Positions 8,938 through 18,320 are shown, numbered from the stretch's first letter. The stretch: DNA of 64,000 nt from Bifidobacterium colobi (GCF_018555455.1 NZ_JAFEJU010000002.1:522052-586051), one strand, 5' to 3'. Notes: generated by a model not told the origin, from the letters alone. Numbers and translations: made by a program.

Positions 8938-9149
8938 CTGTATCAGCGGCTGCTTCAGATGGTCGTGTGAGCGGAAGCGTAGACAGTGCAAGTGTGGTGT
9001 AGCCGCGCACGCCGGTCATGAACAGGACGACGCCGATGTGACGGTAGTGCAAGTGCGATGTAGCCGGATGCGTGAATGGTGCTGCAGATGATTCGCCGGC
9101 GGTGCCACGGGTGAGCTATGGGCGATGCGCGGCATGCGTGTCGCAAGGT
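8938..9149. other. intergenic stretch with one direct repeat
   Basis: No gene is seen. A 21-base sequence at 8985-9005 recurs at 9046-9066 with two changes (core agtgcaagtg...gtagccg). Its meaning is unknown. Confidence 0.5.
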
Positions 9150-9204
9150 TTGACAAATTGGTACACAGGTGTATCATCACAGGTATTGGTACACAGTTGT
9201 ACCA
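9150..9204 (+). promoter_or_regulatory. promoter with two LacI-type operators
   Basis: TTGACA at 9150-9155 and TATCAT at 9172-9177 (16-base spacing) form a near-consensus promoter. Two palindromes, TGGTACACAGGTGTATCA (9159-9176) and TGGTACACAGTTGTACCA (9187-9204), start 28 bases apart. One fills the promoter spacer and one follows the -10 box, so a LacI repressor bound there would block transcription. The obvious candidate is the LacI gene at 14897. Confidence 0.8.
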
Positions 9205-9243
9205 AAGCAACATCCCGGACAATGGGGTAGGAGGAGAATCATC

Positions 9244-10593
9244 ATGCGCAACACAAAGAAGGTCATCGCGGCAACAGCGGCAGTCGCTACCCTCGTCGGC
9301 CTTGCAGCCTGCGGCAGCGGCAGTGATGCCAACGCCAACAAGGGTAATGCCGATAAAGCCGAACTGGTGTTCTGGGGCTGGGATTCCGGCAACTCGATGA
9401 AAGACATCATCGCCAAGTTCGAAAAGGCCAACCCCGGTATCACCGTGAAGTTCAACAACACCGGCACTGCCGAGAAGACCTCCACCGCGCTTTCCAACGC
9501 CATCGCAGCCGGCAACGGCGCCCCGGATGTCGTGATGCTCGAAGACCCGACCGTCACCCAGTTCGCCGTCACCGACGGCCTCGTGGACCTGAGCGAATTC
9601 GGCGCGGACAAGCTCGCCGATGACTTCGCCGCCGGCCCGTGGAACAAGCTGCAGTACAACAGCAAGCCGTACGCGCTGCCGATTGATTCCGGCCCGGAAA
9701 TGTTCTTCTACAACAAGGCCGTGTTCGACAAGGCCGGTGTGGACGGCGAATCCATCAAGACCTGGGATGACTACTACGAGGCGGCCAAGAAGATTCGCGC
9801 CACCGGCTCCTACATCACCAACCTGGCGGGTACCTCTGGCGACTATCAGCCGTTCACCGCACAGATCTGGCAGGCCGGCGCCCAGCCGTGGAAGGTTGAT
9901 GGCGAGAAGATCACCATCAACATGACCAAGGACGAGGGCATGCAGCGCTACATCAAGTTCGTCCAGAAGCTCATCGACGAAGACCTCGTGGACACCAAGA
10001 CCCCGAACTGGTCCGATGATTGGAACCGCGAGCTCAACGACGGCACCATCGCATCCCTGACCATTGGCGCTTGGATGCCGATCAACCTCATGACCGGCGC
10101 TCCCGATCAGGCCGGCAACTGGCGCGTCGCCCAGCTGCCGCAGTGGGAGGAAGGCAAGGAAGTCTCCGCTGAAGACGGCGGTTCCGCACTTGCTGTGGTC
10201 AAGCTCTCCAAGAACCAGGCCGCAGCCTACAAGTTCGTGGAATACATGACCCACGGTGATGGTGCCCAGACCATGGCCGACACCGGTACCTTCCCGTCGC
10301 TGAAGAAGATTCTCACCTCTGATTCCTTCACCGATCCGACCACTGAAGCCAACAAGAAGACCAACGCCTACTTCGGTGGCCAGAACGTGAACGAAGTGCT
10401 CTCCGAGGCGGCGCAGCGTCCGACCGAGAAGTTCCAGTACCTGCCGTACAACCCGTTCGCCCAGTCCGCGTACGGCGATGAGGTCTCCAAGGCCTACACC
10501 GGCGAGATCACCCTCGAGCAGGCGCTCCAGAACTACGGCAAGAAGCTGGCCGAGCAGGGCGAGCAGCAGGGCTACACCGTCACCGTCAAGTAA
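9244..10593 (+). CDS. ABC sugar-binding lipoprotein (probable galactoside/GOS uptake)
   Basis: Family 1 extracellular solute-binding protein, 449 residues, with a lipoprotein signal ending LVGLAAC (lipid cysteine at residue 23) and an Asn/Asp linker. The body shows the typical FWGWDSG start and a long TNLAGTSGDYQPFTAQIWQ core. Start ATG 9244 is behind AGGAGGAG. It is the first gene of a locus with two permeases, a GH42 beta-galactosidase and a LacI regulator, so the ligand is probably a beta-galactoside or galacto-oligosaccharide, resembling the gos locus described in B. breve. No ATPase gene is here; bifidobacteria often use a shared MsmK-type ATPase encoded elsewhere. Confidence 0.88.
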   Translation: MRNTKKVIAATAAVATLVGLAACGSGSDANANKGNADKAELVFWGWDSGNSMKDIIAKFEKANPGITVKFNNTGTAEKTSTALSNAIAAGNGAPDVVMLEDPTVTQFAVTDGLVDLSEFGADKLADDFAAGPWNKLQYNSKPYALPIDSGPEMFFYNKAVFDKAGVDGESIKTWDDYYEAAKKIRATGSYITNLAGTSGDYQPFTAQIWQAGAQPWKVDGEKITINMTKDEGMQRYIKFVQKLIDEDLVDTKTPNWSDDWNRELNDGTIASLTIGAWMPINLMTGAPDQAGNWRVAQLPQWEEGKEVSAEDGGSALAVVKLSKNQAAAYKFVEYMTHGDGAQTMADTGTFPSLKKILTSDSFTDPTTEANKKTNAYFGGQNVNEVLSEAAQRPTEKFQYLPYNPFAQSAYGDEVSKAYTGEITLEQALQNYGKKLAEQGEQQGYTVTVK

Positions 10594-10620
10594 GATCACT
10601 CCGGCATAAACCGGGCAGTT

Positions 10621-10654
10621 AGGAGCGGGGATACACCCCAGTATCCCCGCTCCT
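10621..10654 (+). terminator. hairpin between binding protein and permeases
   Basis: A perfect 13-bp stem (10621-10633 with 10642-10654) with an 8-base loop ends in CCTTT. Sited between the first and second genes of the transporter operon, it probably ends part of the transcripts or shields the upstream mRNA, giving more binding protein than permease. Confidence 0.7.
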
Positions 10655-10689
10655 TTCATGCCCGGAAGGCTGGTGGAAAGGGAAAAGCA

Positions 10690-11640
10690 ATGACGCAACC
10701 AGTAGGTGTGAGCCCGGTAGGTGTGAGTCCGGAAATGGCGGGAATGCATACGCCTGAAGCTCGAATCAACAAGCATAAGGCGGATTGGCGTGGATGGAAG
10801 TTCATGTGGCCGTTCGCTGTGGTGTTCGTGTTCGTGTTCATCATCCCGATCGTGTACGCGATCTATATCAGCTTCTTCAAGAAGCAGATGATCGGCGGCA
10901 CCAAGTTCGTTGGCCTGCAGAACTACCAGCGCCTGCTTGTTGATCAGCAGTTCTGGAGCAGTGTGGGTCGTGTGGCCCTGTTCACGGTGGTGCAGGTGCC
11001 GATCATGCTGTTCCTCGCGGCGGCCATGGCGTTGGCCATCGACTCGATGAAGCTGCATGGCACGAAGTTCTTCCGCATCTCCACGTTCCTGCCCTATGCG
11101 GTGCCGGCGGTGGTGTCCACGTTGATCTGGGGTTTCGTGTACGGCGCGAAGTACGGCCTGGTGGGAAGCTTCAACGATTTCTTCGGCACGAACGTCGACG
11201 TGTTGAAGCCTTCCGTGCTGCTTGCGGCGATCGGCAACATCAACACGTGGGAGTTCACGGGTTATAACATGCTGATCTTCTACAGCTCGCTGTCCACGAT
11301 CCCGCACTCCCTGTACGAGGCCGCGTCGATCGATGGCGCTTCGGAGTGGCAGATCGTCAAGTCGATCAAGCTGCCTGAGTTGAAGGGCTCCCTGGCGATC
11401 ACGGTGATCTTCTCGATCATCGGTTCGTTCCAGTTGTTCAACGAGCCGAGCATTTTGCAGAACATGGTGCCGGGCAACGCGATCACCACGTACTACACGC
11501 CGAACATGTACGCGTACAACCTGAGCTTCTCCGGCAACCAGTCGAACTACGCCGCCGCATTGGCCATCGTCATGGCCGTGATCACCATGGCCATCGCCTA
11601 CGCGGTCCAGCTCAACAGCATGAAGGAGCAGATGAAGTGA
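10690..11640 (+). CDS. ABC sugar transporter permease, MalF type
   Basis: 316-residue inner-membrane permease with six predicted helices. The cytoplasmic EAA loop reads YEAASIDGASEWQIVKSIKLP, which contacts the ATPase. The N-terminus is a Pro/Gly/Val repeat (QPVGVSPVGVSPEMAG) not seen in most relatives. ATG 10690 follows GGAAAGGGA. It pairs with the downstream MalG-type permease to form the channel of the uptake system encoded from 9244. Confidence 0.9.
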   Translation: MTQPVGVSPVGVSPEMAGMHTPEARINKHKADWRGWKFMWPFAVVFVFVFIIPIVYAIYISFFKKQMIGGTKFVGLQNYQRLLVDQQFWSSVGRVALFTVVQVPIMLFLAAAMALAIDSMKLHGTKFFRISTFLPYAVPAVVSTLIWGFVYGAKYGLVGSFNDFFGTNVDVLKPSVLLAAIGNINTWEFTGYNMLIFYSSLSTIPHSLYEAASIDGASEWQIVKSIKLPELKGSLAITVIFSIIGSFQLFNEPSILQNMVPGNAITTYYTPNMYAYNLSFSGNQSNYAAALAIVMAVITMAIAYAVQLNSMKEQMK

Positions 11641-11698
11641 TGCGCCTCGAGCTGATTGCTGAAATGACTATGACTGTGATTGTGAAGGAGCGTATCTG

Positions 11699-12697
11699 AT
11701 GAGTGCAGCAGCAAGTGCCCGTCCGGCCGAGGCGGAATTGAGGGCCCGGGAGAAGGCCGCCAGGAAGGCCGAGAAGGAACGTCAGAAGCGTATCGCCCGC
11801 GATGAGGCCGCCGAGAGGAAGCGCAGCGAAAAGGCCGGTTTCGCGAACGTGAACAACCCGCGCCGCAGCACGCTGATGACCATCCTGTGCGCCATCTTCG
11901 CCGTGTACTGCCTGTTCCCGTTCGTCTACCTGGCGATTAACGCGACCAAGACGCAGGCCGACTTCACCAGTACATTCGGTCTCGGCTTCGGCAGGACGTT
12001 CGCCCTGTGGGACAACATCGCCACCGTGTTCACCTACCAGAACGGCATCTTCGGCCGCTGGCTGGTCAACACGCTCCTCTACGTGGTCGTCGGCGCCGGC
12101 GGCGCGACCCTGCTGGCCATCATGGGAGGCTACGCGCTGGCGAAGTTCCGCTTCCCGGGCCGCAAGGCCGTGTTCGCCGTGATCATCGGCTCGATCTCCG
12201 TGCCGGGCATCGCCCTGGCGGTGCCGCAGTTCCTCCTGTTCGCCAAGCTGGGTTTGACCAACACCCCGTGGGCCATGATCATCCCGTCCCTGATCAGCCC
12301 ATTCGGGCTGTATTTGATGTGGATCTTCAGCGAGCAGGCCGTGCCGACCGAGCTGCTCGAGGCCGCCCGCGTGGACGGTGCCAGCGAGTTCCGCACGTTC
12401 TGGACCATCAGCCTGCCGCTGCTGGCCCCCGGCATCGTCACGACCGCCCTGTTCACGATCGTGGCCACGTGGAACAACTACTTCCTGCCGTTGATCATGT
12501 TGAAGGACGCCGACTGGTACCCGCTGACCATCGGCCTGAACCAGTGGAAGGACCAGGCCAGCACGGCCGGTGGCCAGGCCATCCAGAACCTGGTGATCAC
12601 GGGCTCCCTGATTACGATCATCCCGCTGGTCATCGCGTTCCTGTGCCTGCAGAAGTACTGGCAGTCCGGCCTCGCCGCCGGCGCCGTCAAGGAATGA
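11699..12697 (+). CDS. ABC sugar transporter permease, MalG type
   Basis: 332-residue inner-membrane permease. The charged N-terminal 55 residues, rich in Arg/Lys/Glu/Ala (AREKAARKAEKERQKRIARD), are cytoplasmic and unusually helical and basic. Six membrane helices follow, with the EAA loop LLEAARVDGASEFRTFWTIS. AAGGAG lies eight bases before the ATG. It is the partner of the MalF-type permease 58 bases upstream. Confidence 0.9.
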   Translation: MSAAASARPAEAELRAREKAARKAEKERQKRIARDEAAERKRSEKAGFANVNNPRRSTLMTILCAIFAVYCLFPFVYLAINATKTQADFTSTFGLGFGRTFALWDNIATVFTYQNGIFGRWLVNTLLYVVVGAGGATLLAIMGGYALAKFRFPGRKAVFAVIIGSISVPGIALAVPQFLLFAKLGLTNTPWAMIIPSLISPFGLYLMWIFSEQAVPTELLEAARVDGASEFRTFWTISLPLLAPGIVTTALFTIVATWNNYFLPLIMLKDADWYPLTIGLNQWKDQASTAGGQAIQNLVITGSLITIIPLVIAFLCLQKYWQSGLAAGAVKE

Positions 12698-12714
12698 TTG
12701 AATAATTCACTATC

Positions 12715-12738
12715 GGCTCCCCTCCAGAGAGGGGAGCC
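12715..12738. repeat. GC-rich hairpin repeat, ggctcccct family
   Basis: A perfect 9-bp stem (12715-12723 with 12730-12738) sits between the permease and GH42 genes. It is one of a family of near-identical hairpins in this window and may act as a weak terminator. Confidence 0.75.
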
Positions 12739-12765
12739 AGCATCAACGACATACAAGGAAGCATC

Positions 12766-14853
12766 ATGGCAGCACGCAGACCGTTTCGTTGGCCGGCACT
12801 GTTGACAAGCAATGGTCGTGGCATCGCGTATGGCGGCGACTACAACCCGGACCAATGGCCGGAGGAGACGCTGGACGAGGATATTCGCCTGATGCGCAAG
12901 GCGCATGTCAACACCGTGGCCCTCGCCATTTTCAGCTGGGACAAAATCGAGCCTCAAGAAGGTGAGTTCACGTTCGATTGGCTCGATCGGGTCATCGATA
13001 AGCTCGGCACAGCCGGCATCGCAGTCGATCTGGCGTCCGCCACCGCATCGGCGCCAATGTGGTTGTATGTCAAACATCCGGAAGTGTTGCCAATCGATAA
13101 ATACGGCCATACCGTGAACCCGGGTTCCCGCCAATCCTGGCAGCCTACCAGCCCGGTGTTCACGGCATACGCGCTTCGCCTGTGCCGCAAGCTCGCCGAA
13201 CACTATAAGAACAATCCATACGTCACCGCATGGCATATGGGCAACGAATACGGTTGGAACAACCGGTACGACTATTCAGACAATGCGCTCAAGGCGTTCC
13301 GCACATGGTGCGAAGCCAAATACGGCACCATCGACGCGTTGAATGCCGCATGGGGCACAGCCTTCTGGTCGCAGCATGTCAACGATTTCAGCGAAGTGCT
13401 GCTGCCGCGTCATATGGGCGGCGATGCGATGGTGAACCCGGCTCAACAGCTCGACTATGAGCGGTTCGGCAACGACATGTTGCTCGACTTCTATAAAGCC
13501 GAGCGTGACGCCATCGAAGCGATCTGCCCGGATAAGCCGTTCACCACGAACTTCATGGTCTCCACCGACCAGTGCTGCATGGATTACGCCAAGTGGGCGG
13601 ATGAAGTGGATTTCATATCCAACGACCACTATTTCCACGAAGGCGAATCCCATGTGGACGAACTGCTCTGCTCGGACGCGCTCATGGACTCGCTCGCCCT
13701 GGGCAAACCATGGTATGTGATGGAACACTCCACGTCGGCCGTCCAGTGGAAGCCGTTGAACGCGCGCAAACGCCACGGCGAACTCATGCGCGACGCCTTG
13801 ACGCACGTGGCCATGGGTGCGGATGCCATCAACTTCTTCCAATGGAGGCAATCCGCATCCGGTGCCGAAGCATTCCATTCGGCCATGGTGCCGCACGCCG
13901 GTGAGGATTCCAAGATCTATCGCGATGTATGCGAGCTCGGAGCTGCGCTGAAAACGCTGTCCGAAGCCGGCTTGCAGGGCACGGAACTTGAGCGGTCGAA
14001 CACGGCAATTCTGTTCAGCGCGGAATCCGAATGGGCTACGCGCAGCCAGACCTTGCCCAGTATGAAGCTCAATCATTGGCATGATGTGCGCGACTGGTAT
14101 CGGGGACTTCTGGATGCCGGTCAGCGCGCGGACATCGTGCCATTGGCATACGACTGGAGCGGCTACCAGACCATCATCCTGCCCACGGTGCTCATACTGT
14201 CCGAGTGTGACGTTCGCCGTCTCGCCGATTTCGCACAAGCCGGCGGCACTGTGATCATCGGCTATGCGACCGGTCTGATCGACGAACATTTCCGCGTCGG
14301 TCTCGGCGGCTACCCGGGTGCCGGCAACGGACTGCTACGCACGATGCTCGGTGTGCGCAGCGAGGAATTCAACATCCTCGGATGTGAAGCCGAAGGCGAA
14401 CCCAGTGAAATCCGACTCAGCAACGGCTGCATCAGCCGACTCTGGCAGAACGATGTGACCTCCATCGCAGCGGATACCACGGTGATTGCCTCGTACGTTG
14501 GTGCCGAAGCCGCTGATTGGGAGCTCGCCGATGTGCCAGCCATCACCCGCCATCCATATGGCAGGGGAGAGGCGCTGTATGTCGGTTGCGACCTGGATCG
14601 CGATGCCATCGCATCATTGATGCGCACACTACGTCCTGAAGCCGCAGACGATGCTCGCTTGGTGCACACCGTTCGCCGTTCGGCGGATGGCAGCACTATT
14701 GTTGACTGCTATCTCAACAGGGATAGGCAGCCGGTGCATGTGCAGAACATCACCGGTCAGCCGATCATCGCCCACCGTTGCGCTGCCGGTACCGCAGCGC
14801 ACGATTATGTGCTCGATCGCAACGGTATGCTGATCATGAAGCGGGTAGAATAG
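12766..14853 (+). CDS. beta-galactosidase, glycoside hydrolase family 42
   Basis: Cytoplasmic retaining beta-galactosidase of 695 residues, the usual GH42 length, with no signal peptide. N-terminal GGDYNPDQWPEE is a GH42 hallmark. The acid/base glutamate is E161 in WHMGNEYGWNN and the nucleophile is E320 in YVMEHSTSAVQW. The trimerisation and C-terminal beta domains follow. ATG 12766 is preceded by AAGGAAG. It lies directly after a sugar ABC transporter and before a LacI gene, so it presumably cleaves the imported galactosides. It resembles the B. breve GosG type by context; linkage preference cannot be read from the sequence. Confidence 0.93.
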   Translation: MAARRPFRWPALLTSNGRGIAYGGDYNPDQWPEETLDEDIRLMRKAHVNTVALAIFSWDKIEPQEGEFTFDWLDRVIDKLGTAGIAVDLASATASAPMWLYVKHPEVLPIDKYGHTVNPGSRQSWQPTSPVFTAYALRLCRKLAEHYKNNPYVTAWHMGNEYGWNNRYDYSDNALKAFRTWCEAKYGTIDALNAAWGTAFWSQHVNDFSEVLLPRHMGGDAMVNPAQQLDYERFGNDMLLDFYKAERDAIEAICPDKPFTTNFMVSTDQCCMDYAKWADEVDFISNDHYFHEGESHVDELLCSDALMDSLALGKPWYVMEHSTSAVQWKPLNARKRHGELMRDALTHVAMGADAINFFQWRQSASGAEAFHSAMVPHAGEDSKIYRDVCELGAALKTLSEAGLQGTELERSNTAILFSAESEWATRSQTLPSMKLNHWHDVRDWYRGLLDAGQRADIVPLAYDWSGYQTIILPTVLILSECDVRRLADFAQAGGTVIIGYATGLIDEHFRVGLGGYPGAGNGLLRTMLGVRSEEFNILGCEAEGEPSEIRLSNGCISRLWQNDVTSIAADTTVIASYVGAEAADWELADVPAITRHPYGRGEALYVGCDLDRDAIASLMRTLRPEAADDARLVHTVRRSADGSTIVDCYLNRDRQPVHVQNITGQPIIAHRCAAGTAAHDYVLDRNGMLIMKRVE

Positions 14854-14896
14854 CGACGTTACAGTACCCGGCGCCGATAAGGTAAGGAGCATTGCC

Positions 14897-15952
14897 GTGA
14901 GCGAGCATTCTGGAGCGAAACGACGCGTCACCCTGCGTGATGTGGCGCAAGCGGCCGGGGTCTCGCTCAAAACCGCCTCCAACGTGATCAATGGCTCCGG
15001 GCGTATGAGTCCGGACACCCGAACCAAGGTCGAGGCTGTTATCAAGGAGCTCGGCTATCAGGTTAATGTGGCCGCGCGCAATCTGAGCCGCAATCACACC
15101 GGATTCATTACGCTGGCCGTGCCTTCGCTTACGCCGCCGTACTTGGCCGAGCTTGCCAATCGCATCATCGATGCCGCGCGCCGGCATGATTACTCCGTAT
15201 ACGTCACCACCTATGCGGAAGGCTCCGCCAAAGGCGCGCGGGATTTGCTGAAGAAGTTCAATTCCACGGTGTCGGATGGCATGATCCTGTCCATGAGCGA
15301 GGTGGAGAACATCAGCAAGAAGGACTTGGACGTTGACTTTCCGCTCGTGGTGGTCGGTGCCCGTACCACATGGGGCATTGCCGATCATGTGACCCCGGAC
15401 GATGTGGATGCTGCGGCTCAGGCTGCAGGATACCTGTACGAACGCGGCTCAAATCGCTTGGCTGTAATCGGTGCTCGCGGTGATTACGATGAAACCGCAT
15501 TGCTGAGCGCGATTGAAGGCAACGCACAGTTGCGTTTGCGCGGTGTGATTGAAGAGACGCACCGCCGTGGACTGACCATCGATCCCAGGCTGGTGGGTGC
15601 CACCGATCAGGATTGGACCATCGGCGCCGGGGCTCGCGTCACCCAGCGACTGATTGATTCCGGTGTGCCATTTGATGGGGTGGTGGCATTGAACGATCAA
15701 CTGGCCATTGGCGCGTTGACTGCGCTGCGCATATCTGGATACAACGTGCCGGACCAAGTGCAGGTGATTGGTTTCGACAACATCGAGGAAGCCCCGTACT
15801 TGCAGATTCCGCTGACCACTATGGATTCACGATTGGAATGGACGGCGCCGACCGCGGTGGAGCGCATTTTAGGGCGCATCCGTGGCGAAATCGCCACGCC
15901 GGAACTGCTCACCTGCTCCTCGCGGGTGATTGTGCGTGCTTCAACGCGGTAA
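14897..15952 (+). CDS. LacI-family repressor of the galactoside locus
   Basis: 351-residue transcription factor with an N-terminal helix-turn-helix (VTLRDVAQAAGVSLKTASNV, about residues 11-30) and a periplasmic-binding-protein-like sensor domain. GTG 14897 has AAGGAG eight bases upstream. It is the last gene of the galactoside cluster. The two palindromes at 9159-9204 are its likely operators, so it would bind there until an imported galactoside or its product releases it; this pairing is inferred from proximity. Confidence 0.9.
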   Translation: MSEHSGAKRRVTLRDVAQAAGVSLKTASNVINGSGRMSPDTRTKVEAVIKELGYQVNVAARNLSRNHTGFITLAVPSLTPPYLAELANRIIDAARRHDYSVYVTTYAEGSAKGARDLLKKFNSTVSDGMILSMSEVENISKKDLDVDFPLVVVGARTTWGIADHVTPDDVDAAAQAAGYLYERGSNRLAVIGARGDYDETALLSAIEGNAQLRLRGVIEETHRRGLTIDPRLVGATDQDWTIGAGARVTQRLIDSGVPFDGVVALNDQLAIGALTALRISGYNVPDQVQVIGFDNIEEAPYLQIPLTTMDSRLEWTAPTAVERILGRIRGEIATPELLTCSSRVIVRASTR

Positions 15953-16020
15953 TGATCTGCCATAGCCTGTTGTAGCCTGCCATCTTTGGCATTTCCGGGC
16001 TATTGATAGTTGACTACCCC

Positions 16021-16175
16021 TCAGTCGGCTTCGCCGCCAGCTCCCCTGACAAGGGGAGCCGAGGGAAGTGGTATCGGGTTGGAGTCCTCAGACTGCAACA
16101 GCTCCCTGGTAGGGGAGGGAAGTGGTATCGAATTGTAGTCCTCAAACTACAACAGCTCCCTAGTAAGGGAGCCGA
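16021..16175. repeat. cluster of three hairpin repeats, two as a 54-base tandem duplication
   Basis: The first copy (16037-16060) is agctcccctgacaaggggag-like. The block 16061-16114 is repeated as 16115-16168 with about ten changes, each holding CTCCCT...AGGG. The space between the LacI gene and DUF3107 is filled by this array and shows no gene. Confidence 0.75.
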
Positions 16176-16198
16176 GAGAGACAGTGCCGAGCTGGCGA

Positions 16199-16423
16199 TC
16201 ACAGAGCGCCGAAGCCCACCGCATGCTTGGTGTCGGAGCCGATGATCGCATAGCCCAGAGCCTTGGCCGGCACGATGATGCGACGGCCCTTGTCGTCGGT
16301 CAGGTCGATGGTCGTGCCGTTGGAAACAGCCTGTGCGATGGCATCGCTGATCTCATCGGCGGACTGCTCGGTGCTGAAGTTCACCGGTCGAGCCACATTC
16401 TGAATGCCCAGTTCGATATCCAT
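16199..16423 (-). CDS. DUF3107 family protein
   Basis: Short 74-residue actinobacterial protein of unknown function. It matches the DUF3107 pattern: MDIELGIQNVARPVNF, then a Glu/Asp-rich helix, an ITD-like TIDLTDDKGRRIIVPA strand pair and a C-terminal hydrophobic-Gly segment ending VGFGAL. Start ATG 16423 follows AAGGAG on its strand. Its neighbours are the APH-like gene upstream and UvrD-like helicase, a grouping common in actinobacteria. Confidence 0.85.
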   Translation of the reverse strand: MDIELGIQNVARPVNFSTEQSADEISDAIAQAVSNGTTIDLTDDKGRRIIVPAKALGYAIIGSDTKHAVGFGAL

Positions 16424-16514
16424 GATTCTCCTTGATTGGATTATTGATGCTGTACTTGGTTCTTTACCCTATTGTGCCGTATGCGCGGGCCATCGGTTGG
16501 CCGATTATGCGAGG

Positions 16515-18221
16515 TTACGCCTTTGGCGTGGAAACCTGATGGTTGGCAATGGTGTTGCCCTCGTGATCGTAGCCGTCCAAGCCGGCCCTCGCATCACGCA
16601 AAGCCCGCTCTTCACGCTCCAGCAGCGGAATCACCGTGGTCTCCGCCGTATAGGAGGCATGCGGCTCATGCTCGCCGGTATCGTCGTCATCGTCAACATC
16701 CGATGCCGTCTGATCCGACTGATTATTGACTTTGACCGTAGCTGGCCCGGTGCCGCCGGCAGCCTGCTCGCGTTCGTTCATGTCGATGAGTTCCTTCAAC
16801 GTGATCGTGGACGCGGAAGCCGGGCGAGGCTCGCCTGTTGCCGTAGCGGTTGTAGCGGTATTGGCAGGCTGCGGTTTGGTGGAACCGGTGGTGACCGGGC
16901 GATTCGCCGTATTGTCGCCGCCATCCTGCTCCGTCAATACTGCAGCGGCGTTCCGAGCCGCAACGGCATTGACCTTCGGAGTCACATCCACGTTGCCGGC
17001 GGCAATGATGTCCGCGCTGCCCGTACGGTCGGGATCGTTCGTATCATCGGACACCTCAGCGGCTGCCGCCTTGGTGTTCGCGGCGTTGCCGGCGTGTGCC
17101 GCATCATCGTTGAGCAGGGTGCCCACGGTGATGGTGGAAGGATTGCCAGCGGACTTATTGCCTTGGCCGGAACGCGATGCAGTGGTGGCCGTGGCATGGC
17201 TGATTACGCTCAGCTGATGGGCGAGGCGTTCCACCTGCGCCTTGAACTGGATGATACGGTCATTGTCCGCACGGTTCAGTGCGGAGATGAAATCGCCCAC
17301 CTGCTCCATCTGCAGCCACAGGTTGGCGCGCAGCATAATCAGATCATCCAAACGCGAACCCATCATGCGGCCATAGGCGGCGAGCACGGCATTGCGATGG
17401 GATTCATCCAACTTGCCGAAAATCCAAGCCAGATCGCGGGCGGGATCATTGACCTGCATATCCTGCCAATTGGTGATGGCGGTGATGGTGGAACCGGAGA
17501 ACAAGAGATCACCGTCGGAGAAACCGCCGTGCACCGTCGACGTGGCGAACGACCACAATCCTTCGGTTTCGATGATGCGCGACCAGCTATTGGTGATTTC
17601 CTGAGGCACATGCCCGGCTGCACGCAGACGCTTGATCCAAGCGATCAGCTGGGAGCGAATCTGCCCGGTGGTAAACACCGGATATTTGGCAACCTGCAGG
17701 AACGCGGTAGGCAGACGATGAATCGCGCCAAGCGCGGTACCCACCGAAGCGCAATCATCCAAAGTCAACAAGTCCAGCGAACGAGCCTGACCTTCGCAGT
17801 GTTCGGCGATCAGCACCGTGGTCTGCCCGGTAGGCCCCGGCTTTGATACCGGTTTCGTGGCGGCTGCGGCAGGGGAGTCATCCAACGCCTGAGCCGTGGA
17901 ACTGGCACCCGGTTGAGCAACATTACCGGGTGCGAAAGCAATCACACGATCCAAACCAAAGCCAAGACCACCCGGTTCGCGGGCAGCAGCCAGCGTCTTC
18001 GCTGCCTGCACACGGCGAATCAGTCGCGTGCGGCCCTCTTTGGTGTCGGTGGCATATACGTCATACAGCTTGCCGGAGGCATCCTGCACAACCGCCTGGT
18101 CGATGCCCTTGGCCTCATCGGTCGCACTGAATTGCGTGCTTTCGCGCACGCCTGCAACGGCCAGATTCGGCAGGACGGCCGAGGTCAATGCCGCCAACAT
18201 GAAATTGCTTCGTCTCATCAC
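16515..18221 (-). CDS. aminoglycoside/macrolide phosphotransferase-fold protein, predicted pseudokinase
   Basis: 568 residues. The first about 290 resemble the APH/choline-kinase-fold proteins found beside uvrD-like helicases in actinobacteria (N-terminal ALTSAVLPNLAVAGVR, helical middle, C-lobe). The catalytic loop, normally HGDLxxxN, reads HGGFSDGDLL (231-240), so the catalytic Asp is Gly233. The metal-binding IDW reads ITNW, with Asn251 in place of Asp; NDPARDLAW follows as in active members. Residues about 300-568 are low-complexity Ala/Thr/Asp-rich and end in a charged helix. The N-terminus looks signal-like, but the same stretch occurs in cytoplasmic relatives. Phosphotransfer is doubtful; a binding or structural role is possible. 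Start is GTG 18221 or ATG 18218. Confidence 0.75.
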   Translation of the reverse strand: MMRRSNFMLAALTSAVLPNLAVAGVRESTQFSATDEAKGIDQAVVQDASGKLYDVYATDTKEGRTRLIRRVQAAKTLAAAREPGGLGFGLDRVIAFAPGNVAQPGASSTAQALDDSPAAAATKPVSKPGPTGQTTVLIAEHCEGQARSLDLLTLDDCASVGTALGAIHRLPTAFLQVAKYPVFTTGQIRSQLIAWIKRLRAAGHVPQEITNSWSRIIETEGLWSFATSTVHGGFSDGDLLFSGSTITAITNWQDMQVNDPARDLAWIFGKLDESHRNAVLAAYGRMMGSRLDDLIMLRANLWLQMEQVGDFISALNRADNDRIIQFKAQVERLAHQLSVISHATATTASRSGQGNKSAGNPSTITVGTLLNDDAAHAGNAANTKAAAAEVSDDTNDPDRTGSADIIAAGNVDVTPKVNAVAARNAAAVLTEQDGGDNTANRPVTTGSTKPQPANTATTATATGEPRPASASTITLKELIDMNEREQAAGGTGPATVKVNNQSDQTASDVDDDDDTGEHEPHASYTAETTVIPLLEREERALRDARAGLDGYDHEGNTIANHQVSTPKA

Positions 18222-18320
18222 CCTTCCACACTAATACATCCCTTGCGCTTCTAGGGCGCGGCACGGGTGGAAAAGTTCGTGAAATGGACGCAGCTGCGTA
18301 CAAAACGTCGACGTGCCACA

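Noticed and set aside
9016..11307. 763-codon open frame on the minus strand opposite the binding protein and permease
   Set aside because: Mirror of GC-rich coding sequence; His/Arg-rich with no motif and no ribosome site, while the plus-strand genes are unmistakable.
16404..17846. 480-codon plus-strand frame opposite the APH-fold gene
   Set aside because: Starts inside DUF3107 and has no family features; the opposite frame has recognisable motifs.
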